A stretch of DNA of 6,203 nt, taken from assembly GCA_947258895.1 (NCBI GenBank), contig CAMYKE010000089.1, positions 1 to 6,203 of the forward strand, given 5' to 3'. The stretch's first letter is position 1, and each line of letters starts with the position of its first letter. A program made the translations under genes and the position numbers. Source of the DNA: an uncultured Pseudomonadales bacterium. Its GTDB lineage: Bacteria > Pseudomonadota > Gammaproteobacteria > Pseudomonadales > IMCC2047. A model generated the notes under the pieces. The model ran no database searches and had not been told where the DNA came from. It saw only the letters and a program-made list of their open reading frames with translations. This document shows, one piece after another, positions 1 to 5,936 of this stretch.

Positions 1-460
1 CCTGCTTGAAACGCTCATATTCCTGCAGCCGACGAATCAGTTCGGTACGCGGATCACCTTCATCGTCTTCCGTATTCTCATGGCGCGGCAGCAGCGTGCG
101 CGATTTGATCTCGGCCAGCAGTGCCGCCATCACCAGGTACTCCGCTGCCAGCTCCAGTTGCATGGACTCCATCAGATCGATGTATTCCATATACTGATGC
201 GTAATCGCCGAGACGTTTATGTTGAGGACGTCGAGATTTTGGCGCTTGATGAGGTACAGCAGCAGATCCAGGGGGCCTTCGAAGGCTTCCAGGAACACTT
301 CGAGCGCATCCGGTGGAATATACAAATCCTGCGGAATTTTCGTGTACGGCTGCCCCGAGACAACCGCAAATGGCATTTCCTGCTGTCCGGGATCCATGAC
401 CTCGGGGGCGATCACAGCGACGGCTGCTTCAGGGGGCGAGATTTCTTCCAATTCGGTCAT
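1..460 (-). CDS. scpA: Segregation and condensation protein A (5' part, runs off left edge)
   Basis: This is the kleisin subunit of the SMC-ScpAB condensin-like complex, which acts on the nucleoid to organise and segregate the chromosome. Only the first 153 codons are in the window. A poorly conserved N-terminal stretch (residues 1-50) leads into the family signature FEGPLDLLLYLI at residues 60-71. After it come the ScpA helical region (INVSAITHQYMEYIDLM) and the segment AAEYLVMAALLAEIKSRTLLP; this N-terminal domain contacts the SMC neck in characterised ScpA proteins. The ATG at 460 is chosen because an in-frame TAG lies shortly upstream with no ATG between, and AAGG sits 8 nt before it. It lies 160 bp downstream of trpS on the same strand. 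scpB would be expected beyond the left edge, judging from gene order in related bacteria. The family call is secure; the C-terminal winged-helix part cannot be assessed. Confidence 0.95.
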   Translation of the reverse strand, partial: MTELEEISPPEAAVAVIAPEVMDPGQQEMPFAVVSGQPYTKIPQDLYIPPDALEVFLEAFEGPLDLLLYLIKRQNLDVLNINVSAITHQYMEYIDLMESMQLELAAEYLVMAALLAEIKSRTLLPRHENTEDDEGDPRTELIRRLQEYERFKQ

Positions 461-525
461 AGTAGTGGCCTTGCCGCCGGCACCCGGGTCATGCGGCTAC
501 GGGTCCAAAACGACGGGTGAGAATA

Positions 526-538
526 AGGCAGACTGCCT
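526..538. repeat. Short inverted repeat in the trpS-scpA gap
   Basis: AGGCAG-A-CTGCCT is a perfect 6-bp inverted repeat around one central base. It lies in the 160-bp space between trpS and scpA. On the minus strand it is followed by TTATTCTC, which is only mildly T-rich, so a role as terminator is weak. It could equally be a DNA-binding site for scpA or chance. The rest of the gap shows GC-rich, partly self-complementary sequence but no convincing promoter. Confidence 0.25.
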
Positions 539-620
539 GCCGCCACCGGGTTTCCGCCGGACCGGCATCGGCCAGCCGCGGCGCTCTCCGGTACACGGGT
601 CTTATTCACCGACCCTCCGA

Positions 621-1835
621 TCACCGGTATTGTAGGCCCATCGCCGCACGAACGCTATCGAGCGTGAGCCGTGCGGCATCACGCGCCGCCTCACAGCCCT
701 CCGCGATCAGTCCGCGCACGGTATCCGGGTTGTCCTCATACTGGCGGGCGCGCTCGCGCATCGGGGCTAGCTCGGCAACAATTGCATCGCTAACCGGCTT
801 CTTGCAGTCAAGGCAACCGATGCCGGCGCTGCGACAGCCTTCCTGAACCCACTTCTGCGTAGCGCCATCCGAATACACCTCGTGCAATTGCCATACCGGG
901 CAATTATCCGGATTACCCGGATCGGAACGCCGCACCCGCGCGGGATCAGTCATCATGGTGCGAATCTTGCGATCAATCTCGGCAGGCTCCTCCCGCAATG
1001 AAATAGTGTTGTTATAGGATTTGGACATCTTCTGCCCGTCCAGCCCCGGCATTTTGGATTCCGGTGTCAATAACGCCTGCGGTTCGGTAAGAATCACCTT
1101 GCCACCGCCCTCGATAAAGCCGATCAGGCGTTCCCGGTCGCTTAGCGAAATATTCTGTTGCTCATTAACCAGCGCACGGGCGCGCTCCAATGCTTCGAGA
1201 TCGCCATGTTCCTGAAACAGGCCCTTCAGTTGCCGGTATGCTTTACCGGCCTTCTTCCCCATCTTGCGGATGGCGGCCTCGGCCTGCGCTTCGTAGCCCG
1301 GGTCCTTGCCGTACAGGTGATTGAAACGCCGAGCGATTTCCCGGGTCAGCTCAACGTGGGACACCTGATCCGCGCCAACCGGCACCTGGCCCGCGTTATA
1401 CGCGAGGATGTCGGCACTTTGTAGCAGCGGATACCCCAGGAAGCCATAGGTCGCGAGATCCTTTTCCTTCAGGCGTTCCTGCTGGTCCTTATAACTCGGA
1501 ACACGTTCCAGCCAACTGAGCGGCGTAATCATCGCCAGCAACAGATTTAACTCCGCGTGTTCCTGCACCCGCGACTGAATGAACAGCTTTGCCGACCCCG
1601 GGTTAACCCCCGCAGCTAACCAGTCGACAACCATCTCCCAGACGTTTTGCTCGATGATATGGGGATCGTCATAATGGGTCGTGAGGGCGTGCCAGTCAGC
1701 GACGAAAAAAAAGCAGTCATATTCGTGCTGCAACCGCACCCAGTTTTTCAGCACGCCATGATAGTGGCCAAGATGCAATCGGCCGGTCGGGCGCATACCG
1801 GACAATATTCGCCGCTCAGAATCTGGAACTGCCAA
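621..1835 (-). CDS. trpS: Tryptophanyl-tRNA synthetase, TTG start
   Basis: A class I aminoacyl-tRNA synthetase that charges tRNA-Trp with tryptophan using ATP in the cytoplasm. The HIGH-type motif is HLGH at residues 21-24 and the second ATP signature KMSKS is at 269-273. Between them lies a long charged insertion (roughly residues 155-250), also seen in Pseudomonas-type TrpS, which makes the 404-residue protein longer than the E. coli type (about 330). Near the C-terminus, Cys312, Cys334, Cys341 and Cys344 form C-x21-C-x6-C-x2-C, close to the iron-sulfur motif of Thermotoga TrpRS. The start is TTG at 1835: the frame has a TAG only four codons upstream and no ATG until residue 14, which would remove the N-terminal strand, and AGGAG lies 6 nt upstream. 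A good -10 box lies upstream at 1883-1888. No T-box or Trp-codon leader is visible. Confidence 0.96.
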   Translation of the reverse strand: MAVPDSERRILSGMRPTGRLHLGHYHGVLKNWVRLQHEYDCFFFVADWHALTTHYDDPHIIEQNVWEMVVDWLAAGVNPGSAKLFIQSRVQEHAELNLLLAMITPLSWLERVPSYKDQQERLKEKDLATYGFLGYPLLQSADILAYNAGQVPVGADQVSHVELTREIARRFNHLYGKDPGYEAQAEAAIRKMGKKAGKAYRQLKGLFQEHGDLEALERARALVNEQQNISLSDRERLIGFIEGGGKVILTEPQALLTPESKMPGLDGQKMSKSYNNTISLREEPAEIDRKIRTMMTDPARVRRSDPGNPDNCPVWQLHEVYSDGATQKWVQEGCRSAGIGCLDCKKPVSDAIVAELAPMRERARQYEDNPDTVRGLIAEGCEAARDAARLTLDSVRAAMGLQYR

Positions 1836-1841
1836 GCATTT

Positions 1842-1846
1842 CTCCT
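1842..1846 (-). promoter_or_regulatory. Shine-Dalgarno of trpS (decides the TTG start)
   Basis: AGGAG on the minus strand lies 6 nt before the TTG at 1835 but only 2 nt before an out-of-frame ATG at 1839-1837. The spacing favours TTG as the trpS start. The ATG frame closes after seven codons (MLGSSRF) at 1816. Confidence 0.7.
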
Positions 1847-1882
1847 GCTAATCAATCCGCCCGGTGGCGGATAAAGCCGCGC

Positions 1883-1910
1883 ATTATAGCGGGTTTTTCG
1901 GGTAAATTAA
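1883..1910 (-). promoter_or_regulatory. Probable sigma70 promoter of trpS
   Basis: On the minus strand a perfect TATAAT -10 box occupies 1888-1883. A weak -35 candidate TTAATT (3 of 6 matches to TTGACA) occupies 1910-1905, with a 16-bp spacer. Transcription would start near 1876, giving a leader of about 40 nt that ends with the AGGAG Shine-Dalgarno. This implies trpS can be expressed independently of yciO. Confidence 0.55.
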
Positions 1911-2001
1911 TCAGGAGCCCGTCGATTATTGCCCCAATACCCCAACCTGAGGCGCTGCTGCTCGCTGCGAGTCGGGAGGCGCCGCCAATCCGTGCCGGAA
2001 C

Positions 2002-2013
2002 GGCAGCGCTGCC
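2002..2013. repeat. 12-bp perfect palindrome between yciO and trpS
   Basis: GGCAGCGCTGCC is self-complementary. It lies about 30 bp beyond the yciO stop, in the 207-bp gap before trpS, and is flanked by a second short inverted pair (GCCG-GAA-CGGC at 1994-2004) that shares bases with it. As RNA these could form alternative small hairpins after yciO, but no T-run follows on the minus strand, so I do not call a canonical intrinsic terminator. Confidence 0.35.
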
Positions 2014-2042
2014 AATTCATCAAAACAGGGCTGCGACCTGCA

Positions 2043-2666
2043 TTACACCCGGAAGGGCTCGGGGTCACCCAGCCCAATGCGCACCACTTGCGGCACGTCG
2101 TTCACCAGGCTTACTACCGTGCTCGCTTCCATGCTGCCGAAGCCCCCGTCAATAATCAGGTCCACCTGGTGTTCCAGCAGTGGCCGGATATCATAGGGAT
2201 CAGTCAGCGGGTACTCTTCCCCGGGCATCATCAGTGTGGTACTCATCAGCGGCGCGCCGAGGGCCTCCAGCAACGCCTGCATAATCGGGTGTTCGGGTAT
2301 GCGCAGCCCGATGGCGCGACGTTTGGGGTGTAACAGCCGTCGTGGCACCTCGCCACTGGCGCGCAGGATAAAGGTATACGGACCGGGTGTATTCGCCTTC
2401 AACAGGCGATAGGTGGCATTATCGACCCTGGCATAGGTTGCCAGTTCCGACAGGTCACGACATACCAGGGTGAAATTATGTTTGTCGTCAAGCCGGCGAA
2501 TCCGCCGGATCCTGTCGACGGCAGCCTTATCGCCCAAGTGGCAACCGAGCGCATAGGCAGTATCCGTGGGGTAAACAATCACCCCACCGTCCCTGACGAT
2601 CTCCGCCGCATGGCGGATCAACCTGTCCTGGGGGTTGTCTGGATGAATCTGGAAGAACTGGCTCAT
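2043..2666 (-). CDS. yciO: YciO, Sua5/YciO/YrdC-family protein
   Basis: The 207-residue protein has the length and sequence character of E. coli YciO along its whole span, starting MSQFF-IHPDNPQ-RLI. The family nucleotide-binding segment VIVYPTDTAYALGC is at residues 29-42. HNFTLVCRDLSEL begins at residue 63, where true threonylcarbamoyl-AMP synthases (TsaC/Sua5) carry a different basic motif, so this is the YciO branch rather than TsaC. STTLMMPGEE and the DLIIDGG segment follow. TsaC/Sua5 make threonylcarbamoyl-AMP for tRNA t6A; the role of YciO is less clear and it is not normally the essential t6A enzyme. The ATG at 2666 matches the family N-terminus, though no good Shine-Dalgarno precedes it. 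It follows rnm by 117 bp on the same strand, an rnm-yciO pairing also found in E. coli. Confidence 0.93.
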   Translation of the reverse strand: MSQFFQIHPDNPQDRLIRHAAEIVRDGGVIVYPTDTAYALGCHLGDKAAVDRIRRIRRLDDKHNFTLVCRDLSELATYARVDNATYRLLKANTPGPYTFILRASGEVPRRLLHPKRRAIGLRIPEHPIMQALLEALGAPLMSTTLMMPGEEYPLTDPYDIRPLLEHQVDLIIDGGFGSMEASTVVSLVNDVPQVVRIGLGDPEPFRV

Positions 2667-2699
2667 AGCGCTGGCAAACCGGTAGTAAATCTGGGGCGC

Positions 2700-2728
2700 A
2701 ATCTACCCATTTAGCGGCGTGAACGCAA
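2700..2728 (-). promoter_or_regulatory. Possible weak promoter before yciO
   Basis: In the 117-bp rnm-yciO gap the minus strand carries TTGCGT (2728-2723) and TAGATT (2705-2700) with a 17-bp spacer. These match 3 of 6 and 4 of 6 consensus positions. The start would lie near 2693, about 27 nt before the yciO ATG. Matches this weak are common by chance, so read-through from rnm is an equally good explanation. Confidence 0.22.
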
Positions 2729-2783
2729 TAGCGCACACTGGCGAGAGTTCCGATTCTGCGATTAGTCGCGTACGAGCACGTTG

Positions 2784-3611
2784 TCAGAACAGCAGCTCGG
2801 TGACAGGGGCACAGGACCCCGGCAACGCAGACATCCTCCCCAGGTCGCTCCAGGCGGACGGCGGGCCATGGAAGTCGCTCCCACAAGATGCATGAAAATC
2901 AAAGCCCTTACATAGCGCGGCCAGATGCCTGGTCTTGTCCGGGTTCTGCATGCCCGACACCACCTCCAGCGCCAGACCGCCGGCTGACTTGAACTCCGTG
3001 AGCAGCGCGCGTAGCCGGGCGTTGCTCATCTTGTACTTATCCGGATGAGCCAGCACCGCCACCCCGGCAGCCGCGGTAATCCAGTTCACAACCTGCTGCA
3101 GTTGCGGCCAGCAGCATTTCACGTCGCCGGGCTTACCGGCTCCGAGGTATTTTCTAAAGGCATCCGCTTTACTGGCTGAGAAGCCCGTGTCAACCATGTA
3201 CCGGGCGAAGTGCGGTCTGCCGATTTGCGCATTTCCGGCAATGGCCCTGGCACCCTCGTAGGCGCCCTCGCAGCGCCGCTTCGCCAGCCTCTCGCCAATA
3301 GTCCGGGCACGGACTTCGCGCGCCGCACCCTGCCTGGCCAGCGCTTGCCGAAGCACGGTGCTGGTAGTGTCAATCCCGAGGCCTACGACATGGATCGTCG
3401 TACCCCGCCATACCGCGGATAGTTCGAGCCCGGAGACCAGTTCGATGCCTGCGGCACTCGCCAGTGGCTGCGCTTCGATACTGCCTTCCAGGGTGTCATG
3501 GTCTGTAATAGCGAGCAATTGCACATCATTTTGCTGCGCCCGCGCGAGCAGATCCGGGACTGATAACAGCCCGTCGGAGGCGGTCGTGTGGCAGTGCAGG
3601 TCCATTTTCAT
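2784..3611 (-). CDS. rnm: PHP-domain 5'-3' exoribonuclease AM (RNase AM, YciV)
   Basis: A PHP-family metallo-phosphoesterase homologous to E. coli YciV/Rnm, which trims 5' ends of rRNAs and also hydrolyses 3',5'-bisphosphonucleotides, using a metal cluster. The metal ligands are visible: HxH at His6 and His8 with Asp13 (DLHCHTTASDG), DHD at residues 37-39 (AITDHDT), Glu63 (SGLELS), His74, His189 (LAHPDKY), and Asp246 and His248 (GSDFHG). The substrate-loop segment GRPHFARYMV is also present. I start at ATG 3611 (MKMDLHCH, 275 residues); ATG 3605 is possible. The frame stays open to 3839, but that extension would overlap yciB antisense and has no family counterpart. No strong Shine-Dalgarno is seen. 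It is divergent from yciB across 140 bp and lies upstream of yciO. Confidence 0.94.
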   Translation of the reverse strand: MKMDLHCHTTASDGLLSVPDLLARAQQNDVQLLAITDHDTLEGSIEAQPLASAAGIELVSGLELSAVWRGTTIHVVGLGIDTTSTVLRQALARQGAAREVRARTIGERLAKRRCEGAYEGARAIAGNAQIGRPHFARYMVDTGFSASKADAFRKYLGAGKPGDVKCCWPQLQQVVNWITAAAGVAVLAHPDKYKMSNARLRALLTEFKSAGGLALEVVSGMQNPDKTRHLAALCKGFDFHASCGSDFHGPPSAWSDLGRMSALPGSCAPVTELLF

Positions 3612-3655
3612 AAAATTTATCGAAAAATATACGCCACCGAACTCGCGCGCATGGC

Positions 3656-3662
3656 TATAATA
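3656..3662. promoter_or_regulatory. Overlapping -10 boxes in the rnm/yciB divergent region
   Basis: TATAATA at this site reads as a perfect TATAAT -10 on the plus strand (3656-3661, start near 3668 for yciB). On the minus strand it reads as TATTAT (3662-3657, start near 3650 for rnm). Neither direction has a recognisable -35 hexamer, so activity would be weak or activator-dependent. A second minus-strand candidate, TATATT at 3631-3626, would give rnm an almost leaderless transcript. Symmetric -10 sequences that fire both ways are known in bacteria; its use here is inferred. Confidence 0.4.
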
Positions 3663-3673
3663 CTGGCTTTTTG

Positions 3674-3705
3674 CCGGTCCGGGGGCTCTGTGCCCGGCCG
3701 ACCGG
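3674..3705 (+). other. GC-rich hairpin in the yciB leader
   Basis: CCGGTC (3674-3679) pairs perfectly with GACCGG (3700-3705). Inside, GGGC (3683-3686) pairs with GCCC (3692-3695) around a 5-nt loop, with small bulges between the stems. If transcription starts at the -10 box at 3656, this hairpin forms just after the start and 46 nt before the yciB ATG. There is no T-tract after it on either strand, so it is not a standard terminator. It may stabilise the 5' end of the transcript or bind a regulator. Confidence 0.4.
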
Positions 3706-3751
3706 TGAGCGAACCCCATACTACTGGCCCTCAACTCAGAAATACAGATTG

Positions 3752-4324
3752 ATGAAAAAACTGCTTTTTGATTTCTTCCCCATAGCCATTTTTTTTGCGG
3801 CCTATAAATATACCGACGACATCGTGATGGCCACTGCATACCTGATACCCGCCACGTTGTTCCAGGTCGTGTACGCCTACTGGAAAACCCGCAAGGTAGA
3901 GAAGATGTACATCGTAACCCTGGTGCTGGTGGTATTGCTCGGTGGCGCGACCCTGGTGCTACAGGACAAGACCTTTATCCAGTGGAAGCCCAGCGTGGTT
4001 AACTGGTTGTTCGCCGTGGCATTTATTGGCAGCGAATTTATCGGCGACAAAAACCTGCTTGAGCGGATGATGGGCGGCCAGATAGAATTACCCAAATTAA
4101 TCTGGCGCCGCCTGAATTACATGTGGTCGAGCTTCTTCATATTTATCGGCGTGCTAAATGTTTACGTCGCATTCAGCGGCCATTACAGCGAAGAAACATG
4201 GGTTAACTTCAAATTGTTCGGCATGCTTGGCTTAACGTTTGTATTTATCATCCTGCAGGGACTTTACCTGGCACGCCATGTCAGTGCGCCGCAGGATAAC
4301 GACACCGACCAGCAACCCGACTGA
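3752..4324 (+). CDS. yciB: YciB / septation protein A, inner-membrane protein
   Basis: A polytopic inner-membrane protein of the YciB/IspZ family (190 residues; E. coli YciB is about 180). Hydrophobic segments lie at roughly residues 5-21, 24-44, 50-69, 79-95, 119-137 and 151-172, consistent with the five or six helices predicted for the family. The N-terminus KKLLFDFFPIAIFFAAYK, the segment EFIGDKNLLERMMG and the RRLNYMWSSFF region are typical. Homologues are linked to septation in Shigella and to envelope synthesis and division in E. coli; the biochemical role is not settled. The tail after residue 175 is short, acidic and polar (DNDTDQQPD). ATG 3752 matches the family start; the frame extends to 3671 but that part is the leader. 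It is the first gene of the rightward operon, with yciI starting 28 nt after it. Confidence 0.95.
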   Translation: MKKLLFDFFPIAIFFAAYKYTDDIVMATAYLIPATLFQVVYAYWKTRKVEKMYIVTLVLVVLLGGATLVLQDKTFIQWKPSVVNWLFAVAFIGSEFIGDKNLLERMMGGQIELPKLIWRRLNYMWSSFFIFIGVLNVYVAFSGHYSEETWVNFKLFGMLGLTFVFIILQGLYLARHVSAPQDNDTDQQPD

Positions 4325-4352
4325 TTCCATGATCTGCCACCGGAAATAGCAT

Positions 4353-4652
4353 ATGCTCTATGCCATCATCAGCGAGGATGTCGCCGACAGCCTGGAACTC
4401 CGCAAGGCGGCGCGCCCGCGGCACTTGCACCGGCTCACTGCCCTGCTCGATGCGGGGCGACTGGTCCTGGCAGGTCCGCACCCGGCGATCGATGCCGTTG
4501 ACCCGGGCGCCGCGGGCTTCACCGGTAGCCTCATCGTTGCAGAATTCCCGTCCCTGGCGGACGCCAGAGCCTGGGCAGATACGGACCCCTACAATGCCGC
4601 GGGTGTCTACCAGCGATTCACCGTCAAACCCTTCAAACATCTACTACCGTAA
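4353..4652 (+). CDS. yciI: YciI family protein
   Basis: A 99-residue ferredoxin-like-fold protein of the YciI family, nearly the length of E. coli YciI (98). Recognisable family blocks are ARPRHLHRL around His24, followed by Asp33, then [38 protein letters not shown] and the C-terminal VKPFKH. The conserved His and Asp have been proposed as a catalytic pair from the Haemophilus structure, and a diverged member acts as a dehalogenase-like enzyme in chloro-aromatic pathways, but the physiological reaction of YciI itself is not known. It is expected to be cytosolic because no signal peptide or membrane segment is present. GGAA about 8 nt before the ATG may serve as ribosome-binding site. It sits between an inner-membrane gene and an exported-protein gene in a tight same-strand run. 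Confidence 0.95.
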   Translation: MLYAIISEDVADSLELRKAARPRHLHRLTALLDAGRLVLAGPHPAIDAVDPGAAGFTGSLIVAEFPSLADARAWADTDPYNAAGVYQRFTVKPFKHLLP

Positions 4653-4655
4653 CTT

Positions 4656-5276
4656 ATGAGATTCAGGAAGAAAATTGTGCCACACATCATCACTTTCATT
4701 CTGGCGACCCTGGTGTCGTTTTCGGCGCTAGCGGAAACGGTCTATGTGACGGACCGGTTAAGTGCCTACCTGCGGCCGGAACAACGTTCCAGCTCCGGCA
4801 TCATCACACCGATCCCCAGCGGTACCCCGCTGGAACTGGTTAGAAGTAATCCTGACACGAAGTATTCTCGAGTGATCACCCCGAAGGGCAAGGAGGGCTG
4901 GATTCTGACCCGCCACCTGAGCAGCAAGCCGATTGCCAGGGAGGTGTTGCAGAAAGTCCAGGCCGAATTGCTCGATTTTCGCGCGCAAAACGAGTTGCTC
5001 AAGGAACTGAATGAGAAATATGAAGGCGAACTCAAATACCTGAAGGAAATATCCGGGAATACCATCGCTATAAACCAGCGCAACCAGCAACTGACTGAAG
5101 AAAATCAGAACTTGCAGAACCAGGTGGATATTTACGCCCTGGAGAACGAACGCCTGAAGGACGAATCCAAACAGGACTTTTTCCTGTATGGCGCTGCTAC
5201 GATCGTGCTGGGTTTGATCCTGGGGCTGGTTATTCCGTCCTTTAAGCCGAAACGCAAAGATACAGGTTGGGTGTAA
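4656..5276 (+). CDS. YgiM-like exported SH3 / coiled-coil / membrane-anchor protein (TIGR04211 type)
   Basis: The 206-residue protein has a clear four-part layout matching E. coli YgiM. A basic start (MRFRKK) and hydrophobic core end in SALA, giving a Sec signal peptide probably cut after Ala26. A bacterial SH3-like domain follows (about residues 27-92, with YVTDRLSAYLRP at its start and GWILTRHLS at its end). A charged, heptad-rich coiled coil fills about 93-172, rich in Glu, Gln, Asn and Leu. One transmembrane helix (about 175-196) ends in a basic cytoplasmic tail (KPKRKD). The SH3 and coiled coil would lie in the periplasm, anchored by the C-terminal helix; binding to peptidoglycan is inferred from the domain type only. 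Three nucleotides separate it from yciI and from the cyclophilin gene, suggesting translational coupling; no strong Shine-Dalgarno is seen. Confidence 0.9.
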   Translation: MRFRKKIVPHIITFILATLVSFSALAETVYVTDRLSAYLRPEQRSSSGIITPIPSGTPLELVRSNPDTKYSRVITPKGKEGWILTRHLSSKPIAREVLQKVQAELLDFRAQNELLKELNEKYEGELKYLKEISGNTIAINQRNQQLTEENQNLQNQVDIYALENERLKDESKQDFFLYGAATIVLGLILGLVIPSFKPKRKDTGWV

Positions 5277-5279
5277 GTT

Positions 5280-5861
5280 ATGGCTATCTCTCGATTCTTT
5301 CGCGCTGTTTGCTCCGGCCTGCTGCTGGCCAGTATTCTGGTAACGTCAATGCATGCCGCCGGCGCCGCCAACCCTCGCGTAGTTCTCGATACCAGCATGG
5401 GTGAGGTCGTAGTAGAACTGTTCCCCGAAGACGCCCCGGTGACGGTAGCCAATTTTCTCGAATACGTCGATGCGGGTTTTTACGACGAAACGATCTTTCA
5501 CCGCGTCAAGCCCTGGTTCGTGGTTCAGGGCGGAGGGGTCAGCACCTTCTATAACCGCAAGCCGACCCGCGATACCATCGTCAACGAATCCGACAATGGC
5601 CTGCGCAACCAGCGGGGCACCGTTGCCATGGCGCGCTATGCCGACCCCGATAGCGCCGCCTCGCAATTTTACTTCAATGTCGAGGACAACGACGGTCTTG
5701 ATCCATCCGCAAATAAGGCGGGTTACACGGTATTTGGCAAAGTGATTCGCGGTATGGAAGTAATCGATGCGATCAGCGAACTGGAGACCCATGCTGCCCA
5801 CGGCTTTGCAAATCTCCCGGTTGAACAGGTGGTGGTCAAATCCGTGCGACGGCTCAAGTAA
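5280..5861 (+). CDS. ppiA: Periplasmic cyclophilin-type peptidyl-prolyl cis-trans isomerase
   Basis: A 193-residue cyclophilin that isomerises Xaa-Pro bonds, predicted periplasmic. A basic N-terminus and hydrophobic core (residues 8-24) end in an Ala-rich region (HAAGAAN), so Sec signal cleavage is likely near residue 29 or 30. Active-site features are FHRV with the catalytic Arg75, Phe80, Gln83 in QGGG, the block GTVAMAR and ASQFYFNV (Ser128-Gln129-Phe130), then TVFGKV. The sequence NESDNGLRN and the overall length match E. coli PpiA. The position of the cyclosporin-contacting Trp of human cyclophilin A appears to be Gly139 (DNDGLD), and E. coli-type enzymes also lack that Trp. It is the last intact gene of the rightward run and starts 3 nt after the YgiM-like gene. 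No terminator follows before the minus-strand VOC remnant 21 bp away. Confidence 0.93.
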   Translation: MAISRFFRAVCSGLLLASILVTSMHAAGAANPRVVLDTSMGEVVVELFPEDAPVTVANFLEYVDAGFYDETIFHRVKPWFVVQGGGVSTFYNRKPTRDTIVNESDNGLRNQRGTVAMARYADPDSAASQFYFNVEDNDGLDPSANKAGYTVFGKVIRGMEVIDAISELETHAAHGFANLPVEQVVVKSVRRLK

Positions 5862-5882
5862 CCAGCCAGCCCGACCGAGCGA

Positions 5883-5936
5883 CTATTTCTGGATCAACTC
5901 GATTGCGTAGCCATCGGGATCCCTGACGAGGGCTCG
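5883..5936 (-). pseudogene. C-terminal remnant of a VOC/glyoxalase-family protein
   Basis: The minus strand ends an open frame with [17 protein letters not shown] and a TAG at 5885-5883. [12 protein letters not shown] is the C-terminal hallmark of glyoxalase I and other VOC (vicinal oxygen chelate) proteins, where the Glu is a metal ligand. The family match fades just upstream of the quoted residues: beyond about 5937 the frame reads Phe, Gly, His, Leu, Asp and repeated His codons that do not resemble a VOC domain, because it is the antisense of the FadD-like sequence. So only about 17 codons of a protein usually 120-150 residues long remain. Its stop is 21 bp from the convergent cyclophilin stop, a normal spacing for a real gene. 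I read it as the true end of a neighbouring gene cut at a junction. Confidence 0.6.

Noticed and set aside
80..635. Plus-strand open frames over the scpA region
   Set aside because: They are antisense to a clear ScpA coding frame, rich in Ser, Arg and Gln, and show no domain signature.
2002..2013. Intrinsic terminator after yciO
   Set aside because: The palindrome GGCAGCGCTGCC is real, but no U-run follows on the minus strand, so only the repeat is annotated.
1876..2042. Riboswitch, T-box or Trp attenuator before trpS
   Set aside because: The likely leader is only about 40 nt, with no T-box sequence, no run of Trp codons and no alternative terminator structure.
2527..2886. Minus-strand 119-codon frame across the rnm-yciO junction
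   Set aside because: It overlaps the ends of two well-supported genes in another frame and contains no recognisable motif.
3674..3705. Terminator or bidirectional terminator in the divergent region
   Set aside because: The T-run (TTTTT at 3668-3672) precedes the stem on the plus strand and is an A-run after it on the minus strand, and the location between divergent genes does not call for a terminator.
3671..3751. Longer yciB starting at 3671
   Set aside because: The extra 27 residues are polar, encoded largely by the GC-rich leader hairpin, and YciB proteins begin at MKKLLFDFFP or close to it.
3612..3839. N-terminal extension of the rnm frame (open to 3839)
   Set aside because: It would overlap the start of yciB antisense, is not low-complexity but has no family counterpart, and the PHP domain begins with MKMDLHCH at 3611 as in other members.
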